Positions 10,452 through 22,094 of a DNA stretch of 64,000 nucleotides are shown here, piece by piece (within the stretch, counting starts at the first letter, position 1; each line of letters begins with the position of its first letter). The notes under the pieces are model-generated. The model was not told the DNA's origin. It saw only the letters and a list, made by a program, of their open reading frames with translations, and searched no databases. Made by a program: the position numbers and the translations under genes. Source of the DNA: Rhytidiadelphus loreus (taxonomy: Eukaryota > Streptophyta > Bryopsida > Hypnales > Hylocomiaceae); assembly GCA_947034895.1 (NCBI GenBank), contig OX344764.1:54851348-54915347 (forward strand), given 5' to 3'.

Positions 10452-13400
10452 CTCAGTCGTCCTTCAAGTAATTTTCTTCTGAGAGGGCTGGGCGGCTCTA
10501 TCTCTCTCTCTCTGTCTCTCTCTCTGGGACCAAATAAAAAACACGTTCCGTTACTCGTTAGTTCTTGCTGATGAGGATCTGAGTGCGTAAACTACATTCT
10601 GCAACACCGGGTTTTATTATCTCTCTCTTTTTTTCTTTTCTTTTTAAAGATTACGAGATGGGTTGCCACAAAGGAACGCTTACACGTTTGAGACCGAGGT
10701 TTTAATAAGGTTTCATTAAGGAAGCGTAGTTCTTGCCACCGACCTGAGCTCAATTCAAACTAAACAGGAACTGAGTTTGAGTTTTCGATTTTTCCCCCCT
10801 TTTTTTCTGTTTCTTTTCTTTCAGTCTGTGGTTACACTTTACATGCTCTGCAGGTTTTTCTTAAACTGACGTTCAAGGAATTGTCGACGTTTCAACTTCT
10901 AAAAGACCCAAGCACCTGAAGTGAGACTCAGTGAGTAAGGTAAATAGATTCAGACAGTGCGTCCGGAAAGAAATTTTTGGTTCAAAAACTGTGTGAGGAG
11001 TGATAGCACAGAATCCAGAACCTGAAAACAAAGTTATCATGCAGACACTAAGTCATAGATCGAAGTGCTCTGAAAGCGAGAGGAGAGATGGAAGATCGAC
11101 AGTAGCTAGAGAGCTAGAGAAGATCCTGGAAATGAAAGGTTCATCTATTTGGAAAAAAAATCCAACCGAGTGAGGGGCGTTCGTGCAAGCAAGCAAGCTT
11201 GTGACAGATGAAGCATGCAAGCTAACGACTCGAGTTCAGAATCAAACAAGGTTTGGAAGACAGAAGCAGTTCTGTGAGCAATTCGTGCAGGAGAGAGAGA
11301 GAGACGAAGTCAGTGCGAAGACGAAGATGAGAAGGTGGTGGCGATGGAAGAGACTGAGGATTCACGTCACGAGATCAACTTCAATATTTGTACTCGTGAG
11401 GAGAATACTTAAATTTGAAGATCATGGAGAGTCGTCTAATACTAATTAATCAGTGCAGACTCATAGTTTATGGCGACGAAAAGGTGGTAACTATTCATCA
11501 GGGCTGGCAACGGCTTGTTTTTTGTGCCATCAGTTTTTTTGCCTAATTTCTTGCACCGTTGGGAAGCTAGATGCTTGCATCTTCAATTCTGTTTTTATAA
11601 GGCACAATTTCAGAGCTAGCTCCCAATATGGCGACATTAAAAATTGGCTCCGGGGAGCTTTCAAAAACGAAGGAGGACCGTACCGGCAGGATCTTCAACA
11701 ACTTTGTGCAGATGAATCTATGTCACAATTTCTTGGCGCCTACAATCAAGCCAATTTCATTTAGAAAACATTTGAGGCCCTCGAGAATTGACATCATGCA
11801 AAGTTGTTTTTTATTGAAGGCTAGAGATGATAGCCTAATATGTGACATAATTGTGTTGCTACTTTGCGTGAATTTCATCAAGTACCCATGAACTTGTCAA
11901 AATTGAAAGAATGTCAAAATTGAAAGAATATAGTACCTAAGACTTGAATGACAAAAAGTACCTGGCTAAATGAATGTCTTATTGTCCAATTTTGAGACAT
12001 TTCATTGTGCAAACGTCATGAGCATCAAGTACTCGTGATCTTTCTAAAATAAAGAATTCATTTGTCATACTAAGGACTCATTCAAGTGAGAAGAAATACC
12101 TAATGTCTTGGTGTGTCCAAACATCATGAGACATTAGTACTTAGTTGTACCAAATTTGTCCTTTCTCCATATAAAGTATTCCTTTGATGTACTTAGGATT
12201 TGGATGTCAAGAAGTTCCTAATGTCCCATTGTCCAACAAAAAAGGCATGCTATTTTGTAAACAACCATCATGATGTCCCAAATGAGTGGAATAAGGGGAG
12301 GAAAATATCATTCCTTTTCTTAACAAGTAGGCATCTAAATCCAATTAAGGTCCCCAATCAAGGCCATTCTAGAGGCCTCTTTTTTGAAGGGCCCAAATTT
12401 CTTCTCATGAACAAAATCAATGATTTAAGTTTTTAAGAGTCCCCCGCCGATATTACGAACACGGTGAGATTAAGATAACTACACCCAAAATCGCACGCTT
12501 CAATCCTACAATCACACACCAGAGATTCTTGCCGCTAAAATGTACTCCCACTATTCGCGAGATTCTATGATGGCGTTTAGGAACGACACCTACTATTTTA
12601 AGCACTTTGAAAATTCCGGTAGTTTATTCAAACCGTGTCCAAAAAATGCACTCTAAGATTGAGACTCTCTAGAATGATCCCCTTTTCCCTGAGAACATGC
12701 CCCCCACCAAAAAAAATTCCAATATAATAATGGGAACCATGCTGAATTGAATTGCTTTTTATTTGTGCGATTTTTTAGGTGTACGCTACCTTAAATTTGT
12801 GCAAAATCATCATTCTGGAACGACACTTCTGAGTTCTGCCATTCAAAATTACAGACGACGACAATCTAAGTTTAGTCCCTGTGAAACTGATTCGCGTTTC
12901 GCATTTCGCATTTTTCTTTTCACAATTTCGTAGACGTACGTACCCAGCCAGGAGGCGAAGAAGCGTGAGCAGCTTCACCGGCAGACAAAATCATAAGATA
13001 TGAATATGGTCATATCCCCAAATTTTTACAACTTACACTGTTTCAGATCCAGATTCTTTGCAGCTTGATTTTGAATTTTCTCCTCGGATTGGAAGTGCCG
13101 ATTTACAGTAAGCTTACTTCAAAAAACAAAACCACGCTGCTTGGTGTTGCAAGTGGCAATTGGCAACTACAGTGCTGAATGAATGATTTTTGTGCACGGC
13201 CCATGTCGATCAGTCGCCACTGGCAGAGCAGTTGCACCTCGACCTTGCTGCACCGACGTACGTACCCACCCCAGCTCGCTCCCGGCGCTTTCCCCAAATC
13301 AGTTGAGGACTCTGAATTCAGGGACCTTTCCTTTCCACAGTCACCGCAGATCGACAGACTCAGGTAAGCTTAAGATATCTTCACGCATGCATGGTATCGG

Positions 13401-13550
13401 CCACAGCTAGCTAGTAGCGGCACAGTGCATTAGAGAAAGAAGAAAATAAAAATATCAAATCAAACCGGGGTTCAATCGACAAGCCAAGCTACGTTTCTGC
13501 AGTTCTACATACAAAAAGCTACTCAAAAAGGTCCGTAGAGGCAAAGGAAT
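10452..13550. other. NIP upstream and intergenic region
   Basis: The first few hundred bases are the presumptive NIP promoter and leader, including a CT-rich microsatellite at 10501-10526 (TCTCTCTC runs). A short hydrophilic open frame at 11183-11449 has no family resemblance and is not called. No RNA gene seen. Confidence 0.4.
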
Positions 13551-13985
13551 CTCACAAAAAACAAACACATAATTCACCTGGTGTGAGTATCGAGGTTGTC
13601 AAGGAGTATCTTTCAGTTTTTTTAGTACTCTCTTTTGAATATAAAAAACAATTGTGATTGACATGTGCAACCCCTCTCCCATTTGAATACTAAGTTAATA
13701 CTCATGCGAGAATAATAAGAAACAGTGTGATTGCCACAAACCCTCCTCCCATTTGAATACGAAGTTAACACATTTGAATACTAATTTCACAAAAAGTGAG
13801 AGGGAATCTCTCACACAATAAAACAAACACATAATTCCCCTGGTGTGAATATCGGGACGGACAAGGAGTATATCTCAGGGTGTTTTTTTAATTTTTTTAT
13901 AGTACTCGCTTTTTGAATTAAAAAATAATAATTGTGGTTGGCATGTGCAACCCCTCTCCCATTTGAATACTGAGTTAATACTTCA
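13551..13985 (+). repeat. Two direct repeats of about 150-180 bp
   Basis: Copies at about 13551-13703 and 13806-13985 share AACAAACACATAATTCMCCTGG, GACAAGGAGTAT, a TTTTTTAGTACTC block and CATGTGCAACCCCTCTCCCA TTTGAATACT. The first element of the intervening segment also repeats the TTTGAATAC phrase. Likely an old local duplication of a small repeat. Confidence 0.7.
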
Positions 13986-16547
13986 GTGTATGTGTACCAA
14001 TGATGAACAACAATAGGGGGAAAGTTTCTTGTGTTGGCGAAATAAATGTAATCTTGGGTCCCTTTCGGTACTTCTTAGGAGAATTTGGATTTTCTCTAAT
14101 TGGCACAATTCAGAATCCTTTTATCCATATATTAGTCTAATGTGTATTTCATTTAAAGAATGAAAGACCCAACCCTTTTATTTTTACTTTTTCGAAGGTC
14201 ATTAGAAGAAGAAGCCGGAGTTAGTATTTCTATGCCCTAAAAAGTTTTGGTTCTAAAATTTTGTTTTAGAAGGAAAATGCAAGATGATAGAATCAATGCT
14301 TCATTCTAGCACTATCTAAAGTAATTTACATAAGATAGTTTGTACTAAAAGTGACTATTAAAGGACTGGTCTGCCTTTTTCATGGGTTTCAGTGGATGGG
14401 AAGATTTTTAACTCATTTTTCTTCGGACAAAAAGAAACAAACGCGGAATAGTGTGATACAAGTGGTTTCATATTCTTTGAAACATTATTGGATTAATTTA
14501 AGAATGTTCAAAGATTTATGTTGTAGACACCTATTCCTAATAGTAGCCGGCTTGGCAAAATGCGGTGCCAATTGCCAAGTGTTGACATGTGGATGAAATC
14601 CGACCAATAGAGACAATGCTCGACGGGGGCTCACTTCCCCATACAAATCACCTATTTCATTCTCATCGCCAAAATCGCCTCTTAGGAATCAAATGGAAAT
14701 AGAATCAAGGTCAATCTCACACACGCAACCTATAAAGAAAGATAAGAAAAATCAAGAAGAAGCATGGGGGCTTGCGATAAATAACATACAATCAAGGGTT
14801 GTGAATGCAACCATGCTTGTATCAAATCAATTTTGCAGATTCCTTGCATTCTCCATATATAACAAGATAGTTGGCCCGCCAACTTCAAATTTAAATGCAT
14901 GAATTCAAGGCACAACTGTCAAGATATTTGAAAAAATGGACCCAACCACATGCTTTTTTCCATCCATGATTCCATCCTAACCTAAAAATGGTGATAGACT
15001 TCAATGCGCTCTCACTTTATCCTCAATATTCTCAATCCATACAATGGCTATCGTATATTGATTCTTTTTTTTTTCCTTGAAAAGGACGGTGTGAATTCTT
15101 ATATCAATTTCAAGACCACCGCATGTGGCCATTTCCGAGCTAAATGAGGGTCGCTTTTCAAGGAATCCGTCGCTTTGTGACGAACGCCTTGACGACGAGA
15201 GAGGTCCGTCACTGTGCTTTCATTGACTGATTACAAGACGATCGATCGATGTGCCAGACAGTTGTACAACGAAGTACTTAATTAGTTCTACTGATTCTTT
15301 GATTTGATCAACTAATCTCAAATTTGATGACGAAATCTCAATCGGAGCCGATCGATTGGAGTGGTCTCGATCAGTCCGCACGTACCCAATTCATTGAAAC
15401 CTCCGAAATCGACCAGTCCGACGGTAAAATCAGAGTTCAAGGACACTCAAAGAATGACGTAAGAGCAATATATAAACTTGACTTACTAAACTTAAATAAG
15501 AAGAACAGAAGTAGAGCACGGTTGGTGTCATTGACAGTTTTTTTTTTTTTTTTTATCATTTTATCATGATAGATGCTCCATTTTGTGAAACTGGCGAGAT
15601 TCTGGGCGCCAAAAATTGCGGTACTCATACACACCAACCCTCTCGATCAAAACCGGGGTTGGTATCGATCGATTTAAGTTTCAACTGATTCAAGTTTCAA
15701 CTTGCGCACCCTGAATTAGTGTCTATCAGAGTACTGGAATTTGGGCAATTCAACGAAACTGACCGATATTCTGGCGTCATTCTTAACTTGGAGCGTCAAT
15801 TTGTCACCTCCTTCTACGAACTTCGTGTGGGCCGGCACCGCTTTGATACTCTGAATTAATTAAACCTACCGTTATAATTGATAAATAATTCTTACCAGGT
15901 TATTTGGATTTCTAGCTAACACGTTGTTAATATTCTTAATTAACTTTCCCTTAATTTGGTACCATCAGAGAGACTGATTGATCGATCGAGTCTTGAGCAA
16001 TCTGTCTGACAAAGTGTACTTGATATATCATCTCTTGAATTGAAGCTGGCCAAAACAGTCCTTACAATTGTTGGATGTCGTTGCGTACGTACGTTGTGCA
16101 TGACCTTTGTGAGTTTATTCTCGATCACAGTCAGTGGCATGGTACCTGCCTAGCTACTTGGCTTCAGGATTGCGAATTTGCAGACATCGTACGTGCATGA
16201 CGACAGAAACAACTTGCATGTTTGCAACTTATCCAATTAGACAGTCTTCAATCAGTCTTAAGATAAGTTCGTAAAGATCGTGATCGATTCAAGCTGAATT
16301 TCAAGAGCTGATTGCAATAACGGCCACTGATCTCGAAATTTGTACTGTACTGACCGACCCGGCTTAGCGTCTAGATTATAGCGCACAGTCGTTTTGAGGG
16401 ACCGGCTTTGGAGTGCATGTCAGTGTGCCGTGGCAATCAATAATGGAGAACTTTCAGTTGTTGTCAGGAAGAAGAAGAAGAATAGTCCAGTTAATTTGTC
16501 AACGGGCTGGTTGGGTTTTCAGAGAATCTCACCTCCAACCCTAGAAA
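13986..16547. other. Intergenic stretch with clustered self-complementary tetramers
   Basis: No gene found. Between about 15230 and 16110 runs such as GATCGATCGAT, TATCGATCGAT, GATTGATCGATCGAG and CGTACGTACG recur, giving a local cluster of 4-base palindromes. A poly-T run lies at about 15538-15554. Function unknown. Confidence 0.4.
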
Positions 16548-16779
16548 CCCTTAAAACGACGAGCTGGTCATCACCGTGGAAATCAAACTGTTTTGGAACC
16601 GTGTGAGTTGTTGCCTTAAAAAAAATTGCAAAAGCATTTGTTGGAAGTCAAACTACTGTAGAAGATGTTCCCTTTTCACACAAATGTGGAGGATCGGAAG
16701 AATAGTTGCACTTTTGTCCCACATGGAGAGATTCTTTGTCGTTCATCGGCTGGAAAATATCCTCAATGTCATTTACAGG
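16548..16779 (+). mobile_element. TTAA-type MITE, family C, copy 2
   Basis: Starts CCCTTAAAACGACGAG and ends TTTACAGG followed by TTAA (16780-16783); the left TTAA has decayed. The interior matches family C copies at 5446 and 22756 through the TGTTGGAAGTCAAACTACTG and GTTGCACTTTTGTCC blocks. Confidence 0.6.
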
Positions 16780-16917
16780 TTAAATTATATATATGTGAAC
16801 TTTTTTGGGTTCATTCTTAGTTTGTCTTTAGAAGGTGCATTTGTCAATTTAAGTCTGACTTGGGGTTTGGTGAACTTGTAGTTTTTGCATTGGAAAAGTT
16901 GCTGATGGCCAGATGTA

Positions 16918-17140
16918 GCATGAATTGAGGCCGGTATCCACTAGTAATAACATTTTGTATCAATGTTCTTTGTACAATATGGTTTTCTTTGAGTGTATTT
17001 GACATAGAAGATGTATGAATTGAGGTATACACTAGTGGTATCATTTTGGATCTATGTTCTAAGCACATATGGTTTTTTTGTTGTGTATTTAACATAGAAG
17101 GTGCATGAATTGAGGTATACATCAGTGATAACATTTTGTA
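16918..17140 (+). repeat. Tandem repeat, about 93-bp unit, 2.4 copies
   Basis: Units begin at about 16918, 17011 and 17104 with YATGAATTGAGG and contain CACTAGTRRTAACATTTTG, then a TGTATTTRACATAGAAG block. A single diverged unit is present near 6060-6110, so the unit is dispersed as well as tandem. Confidence 0.75.
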
Positions 17141-17633
17141 TCCATATTCATCCAGATCCAATGATATATAGCACCAAATTGAGTGGATGCACCTCCTATA
17201 TGTCCCAAAAGTTATAAAATGGTCACTTATTCTCCATGTACAATGTTTTATTTGAGGTTTTAATGTTAAAAGTGACATTCAAATAAAAGATGTTAATTTA
17301 TTGAGTTATCAATCCAATGGTATGAAAATGGTATATCTTGCCATATTTTTGTACATGATAATTTCTATTCTAAAAGTCAAAAACATAACCATATAATGAT
17401 ATGGTCTCCACATACTTTTAAGGTTTAAATTAGTGAGGTTTTGGGCTCTAGAAATTATAACTTTTATGGCTAAACAAAGCTTTAAAAAATTATGATTGGT
17501 TTAGACTTATTATTGAGGTTACAAGTCATTGAAAAGACATAAAGATATAATAAAAAATATGCAAAAATTCAAAAAAAATTCAAGATTCAACAGGTTCAGT
17601 ACTTTGTTTGCATGCCTTTTCTTCAACTAATGG

Positions 17634-18300
17634 AATTGTAGAAAGAAACACTTGTCTTTTTATTTTGTCCCATTGGCTTGGACAAGTAGTTTTTTTTCTC
17701 ATAGCTTTTGCGTCGTATGCTTGTTTTATATGAAATTTAAAACAAAGGTACTTGTGGTAGTGTACTTCTATTTTTAAAATGCCCCAATTGGATGTCCACG
17801 TTGGCCATTTGGGGGGGGGGAGTATTGTTTTTGACCCAAAAATGCAAATTCAAAGGTTAAAATTGGGATATAAGGACATCTACTAAGGTCACACAAGCCT
17901 ACCAAGAGATTTTTTTTAAATAGTAAAGTGTCCACCTTCCACATGTGCTCAAAGTGGAGAACCCAAAATTTTCCCCCAAAGATGCAAAATAATGGTCGAA
18001 AAGAAGCATCTTCAAGTTAGAAAAAATGGATTTTTGGAAATTTTTTTAAGAATTTTTTTACTATTTTTTGGAAAATCAAATTCCTAAATATCTATTTTCT
18101 GGGATTTTCCATCATTCTTTTTTTGTGCATAACTTTTAAAGATAAACTTTTCTAAACCTAAATTTCCATGTACATGTTATTTTGAATGCTTTACAAATTA
18201 TCCATATTTTATTTCATTTAAAAACAATTATTCCAAAAACCACAATACTCCAATACTCAAGTTGTTGTAAGCCCCAAATGATAGGTGTTTCTTACAACTC
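17634..18300 (+). mobile_element. Dispersed non-autonomous element, family R4, copy 1
   Basis: Ends are inverted repeats around GTAGAAAGAAACACTTG (17637) and, reversed, GTTGTAAGAAACACCTATC (ending about 18300). A second, diverged copy lies inverted at about 55510-56145, sharing CCAATTGGATGTCCACSTTGG-like sequence next to a G run and an AAAGTGTCCACCTTCCACAT block. Contains an uninterrupted run of ten G at about 17810-17820. No coding capacity; superfamily not determined. Confidence 0.6.
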
Positions 18301-18494
18301 CCCTAATTTCAAGTTTATCAAGCATTTTTTTTTTGCCTCAATTGAACCTTCATATTGTAAGAGATTTCGTAAATACATTGGAACTAGAATATAAATTATC
18401 TTTAAAAGTAAAACTATGAATAAATAAATAACTATCTATTTTTTTTTCTATAAACAACCATTTTGATTGGTCATCGCCTCCTCTATTGGCTTAA

Positions 18495-19081
18495 CCCCTA
18501 AATGCCCAAGGCTTTTTTTTGAGCTTTTAGATATTTGCTCTGAATTAAAACTAGGCATGTTAGAGATCACATAGGAAAAGGAAAACACAACAATATCACT
18601 TATGGATTGAAAGATTGTTTGATCATGAGGGCGTTAAAACCATGAAAGTAGTTTGAAGTCTTTCAATCCTCTTTTCACATGTCAAATCTAAAAAGCTGAT
18701 CATCAAAAATATAAGAGGTTAGGTTAAAGGGCCTAATATGTATAACTCCAATCAATTTAAAACTTTTCAAAATCTACTCTAAAATTTTTTTTAAATGAAT
18801 TTCTAATGTGATTTTTTCTCTAAGATCTAGTGTATTTGAGGCTCATTTCCAAGAGACCTCAACCCTAAGAAAAGTCAAGATTGCAATGGACACCCTTGTA
18901 CCAAATCCTGAATAGAAAAATCATAATTGATCATTTTCAAAATCGGATTTGTGATGCTAAAACTAGACTTAAAAAAGATTTTTTCAAAAATATAAACTCC
19001 TAAGAATAGCAACTTGGTCAGGTTTTATTTAACTTCAAAGTATTATCGATACGAAAATTTGTTGTCTCGGCCATTGAGGGG
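18495..19081 (-). mobile_element. TTAA-type MITE, family B, copy 2 (587 bp)
   Basis: Flanked by TTAA at 18491-18494 and 19082-19085. Left end CCCCTAAATGCCCAAGG, right end GGCCATTGAGGGG. Inverted relative to the copy at 4854-5441 and almost the same length. Confidence 0.8.
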
Positions 19082-19085
19082 TTAA

Positions 19086-19909
19086 TCCGGGACTGTTAAA
19101 TCCGTTCTGTTCACACCGTAATCAGTGAACGCTGGGAACTTGCTGAGATCGACGGTGACCGTGAGGCTGCAAGATCCAAGGGACGGGAGCACGCGAGGTC
19201 TTCGTGAGGCTCCGCAAGCGTCTCTCCAGTTCTCGAGTGAATTTCTTCGTCGCCCTGCCAGAATCATGTTTTTTGCGGAACCAAGATTCCGTTGTCAATT
19301 GCGTATGCCCGCTCAGGCACAACCTCTTCCGTGAATATTCTCAAATTGCTGTAAGAATCATCTTTGTTGTTATGTTTTGAATGGCTTTATCATGAATTTA
19401 ATGTCAAGGTGAAGGTGGCAGTGTTCTCTCTGAATTACCCGCTTTTGAGGTCTCTAGTGATGGCGTTTGTGTGGACTCGATTTTTTCTCAAGTGTAGTGC
19501 ATGAATTCTTCAGCATAACTACTCATCAGTGTTTTCGCCCGCATTGCGAACATGATGCGATTGAGCCTTTAGCAAAGTTTGCTCTATTTATTCAAAGATG
19601 GAATTTAGCGTGGAACCCTAATACCATATGCAGGACGTGATTCTTTGTGAAAGGTTTGTGTGGATTTGATTTTAGGTTAAGTGTAGTCCATGAATTTTTC
19701 AGCATGTCTTCATATCGATGGTTTTCCCGAATTATGAATTCCCGAATTGATGAGATTGAGGTTCAGTGTGCTCAAAGATGGAATTGAAGGAGGAACCCTA
19801 ATTGCATCAATGCCACAATGTGTAGGGACGGCATTCTTGCGATGCGGAACTCTCCACATCCATTCCTGGTAGAGTTCTGCATTCTTCTTCCACGGCGCGG
19901 ATTTAGAAT
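19086..19909 (+). promoter_or_regulatory. TADA upstream region with a direct repeat
   Basis: Moderate GC sequence between a MITE and the TADA start codon. Two diverged direct repeats of about 150 bp, near 19464-19622 and 19655-19802, share GTTTGTGTGGAYTYGATTTT, AAGTGTAGTSCATGAATT, CAAAGATGGAATT and GGAACCCTAAT. They probably cover promoter and leader. No TATA box could be assigned with confidence. Confidence 0.45.
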
Positions 19910-22094
19910 GTGTGCCCTATGCCTGGCCTCATGAGGGGGTCATCGATGTTCCTTCACCTTCGCCCTTTTCTTCTTCGGAGATTCTTCTCGTCTGTTGCAA
20001 TGGACGCGTCAATTCTTCCTCCCCGCAATACTTTCGCTGCGCATCGTGACTTGACGCCGCTTCTTCCCCCTCAATTCCTTTCTCACGCTTCCTTTCTGAG
20101 CATCAATCGCCCATTCCGGAATCCACGGAGGTGGTATGCCTCCTCCTCTCCTGAGCCTCCATTTCCATTTCTACACCCGCATCTTGTACCGAAGGGACAA
20201 GTTGCCGAGCCTAAAATTGTGAAGGAGGATTGCATTCTTGGATCCATTCCCAAGACGAGTAATGGGACAGCCGAGTATATGCCAATTTTGGAGCAGGAGC
20301 TGCTCAAAGAAGCCGCTACGCAGGAGTTCCAGGACGCCTCGAGTGTGGACATGCCTGTTGATCCAAGAGTGCTTGGGCGTCGCCAGCGAAAGCGGAAAAC
20401 ATCCGTTCCGAAGGCTCCCAAGAGACTGTACTCCGAGGAGGAAGATTTAGGTTACATGCAGGAAGCGTTGGTAGAGGCGAGAAAAGCGGCGAAGCAAGGC
20501 GAAGTACCAGTCGGCGCTGTTCTCGTGCACAACAATAAGATCATTGCTCGGTTTCATAACCAGTAAGTATAATGCGCACCCTGAACCAGATCTTATTTTT
20601 CCTTTCGTATTGAAGAATGATCTGCTTCTTTAATTGGAGCTTTGCATCAACATCTTCAAATTTGATTGTCCGCCTTGTAATGTTGTGTTGATGTTACAGT
20701 GGGTGAGCGCAGAGTGGAGACCAGCAATGATCCCACCGCTCATGCAGAAATGCTGTGCATTCGCAGTGCTGCGGCTCAATTAGGTAGCTGGCGACTTACG
20801 GTACGTGAAGTTCCACCTATCTCACCTGTGTGATTCAACGTATTGCCCTGTATGATGTGGGTAATTTCAGGCTGGTATTTCGGAAGAATATGGAACTATT
20901 GTAATTAGGTGGTTGCTCAACGCATAATGTCCAAACGATATAGGCTCATTGCTGAGATATCTTTACTTGAAAGTTTACTTTGCAGGAATATTTACTCTGT
21001 CGTTATAATACCGTTTGATGCTCTACCTTTTAGAATTATTTATTTTCTGCTTTTGGTGTGCCCCTACTTTCTTCTGATGAGATGGTGAAATATTTCGCTC
21101 GTGTTTTCGTATAGTGTAACTGAAAGACCTCGTATTTAGTCCCTGTTGGTTTGGGAGGTTAGTGAGACTCCCTAACACTAGAAAATCGTGCTGCAGGACG
21201 TGACTATGTATGTCACACTGGAGCCATGCCCTATGTGTGCAGGAGCTATTTTGCAAGGCAGGGTGAGCGAGCTTGTCTGGGGTGCACCCAACTCGCTTCT
21301 TGGTGCAGACGGGAGTTGGATCAAGTGGGCATTCTACCATTTGTATACTCAATTTTTTGAATGCTTGTGTTCCGTGTTCACTTTCTGCTTGCCGTACCCT
21401 CGTTTTTCCCGTTCAACTTACACATGACCTTAGATTGAGGATACTAGAACCATTCGAGACCTGATGCCGTCTTCTATACTGATTCTTGTGTGACCAAGAG
21501 CAACTCATCATTCGTTCCCTGGATGTCCTTCAATTCGAAAGTTGGGTATAAGCATGACGTGGCTAAATGTTTATTGCCTAAGATCATTGAATGGAAATGG
21601 GGTGGTTGACTGTCAGTCATAGTGGTCGACAACCTCACTTTGAAATTGCATACAAGAGTCTTACATAGTGACAAAATTTGATCTCAACAGATTTGGCTCT
21701 TGTGACCAAAGATCTCTAAATCTCTATCGTGATCTCCCAGAAATTTCACTCCTACATGTGTCAAAATGCTGATAGGATGTTTGATCATGTTGATCATTTT
21801 TCATCTTTCGCTGGCAGGCTATTTCCAGCGTCGTCGACTTGCGAACAGGAACCCAAAGGCAAGGACTACCTTCACCCATTCCATAGAACCATCACTGTGC
21901 GGCGAGGTGTATTAGCTGAAGAAAGTGCTGATATTATGCAAACATTCTTCGCCATCAGAAGACTGCAACCCAAGTGTGCAACGACTGATGCTCGCATAGG
22001 TGTAAAATCTGCTCCTTGGCCAAGATCTCCTGCTTGGTTCCCACCTGCCTTTAAGAAGCTGAACTACTGGGTGCGCCGGTGGTTCCAATTTTGA
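19910..22094 (+). CDS. TADA: tRNA-specific adenosine deaminase, chloroplast TADA type
   Basis: Converts adenosine 34 to inosine in the anticodon of chloroplast tRNA-Arg(ACG), needed for plastid translation (family knowledge). Exons: 19910-20562, 20713-20800, 21197-21324, 21818-22094; 381 aa. Zinc site and catalytic residues: H228-A-E230 in PTAHAEM and P257-C258-P-M-C261. Flanking family blocks GEVPVGAVLV, LGSWRLT, YVTLEPC, GRVSELVWGAPN and LLGADGSW match plant TADA. The first 200 residues are unique, Arg/Ser-rich at the start (LLRRFFSSVA), consistent with a plastid transit peptide. The exon 2 acceptor is the AG at 20711-20712; using the AG at about 20700 would give a stop. Much shorter than Arabidopsis TADA, lacking its long N-terminal extension. 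Transcribed divergently from NIP and convergently with MLO. Confidence 0.88.

Noticed and set aside
9993..10571. 192-aa open frame on the plus strand over NIP exon 1
   Set aside because: It lies antisense to the NIP first exon and its upstream region, has no family resemblance, and is explained by the GC-richer exon.
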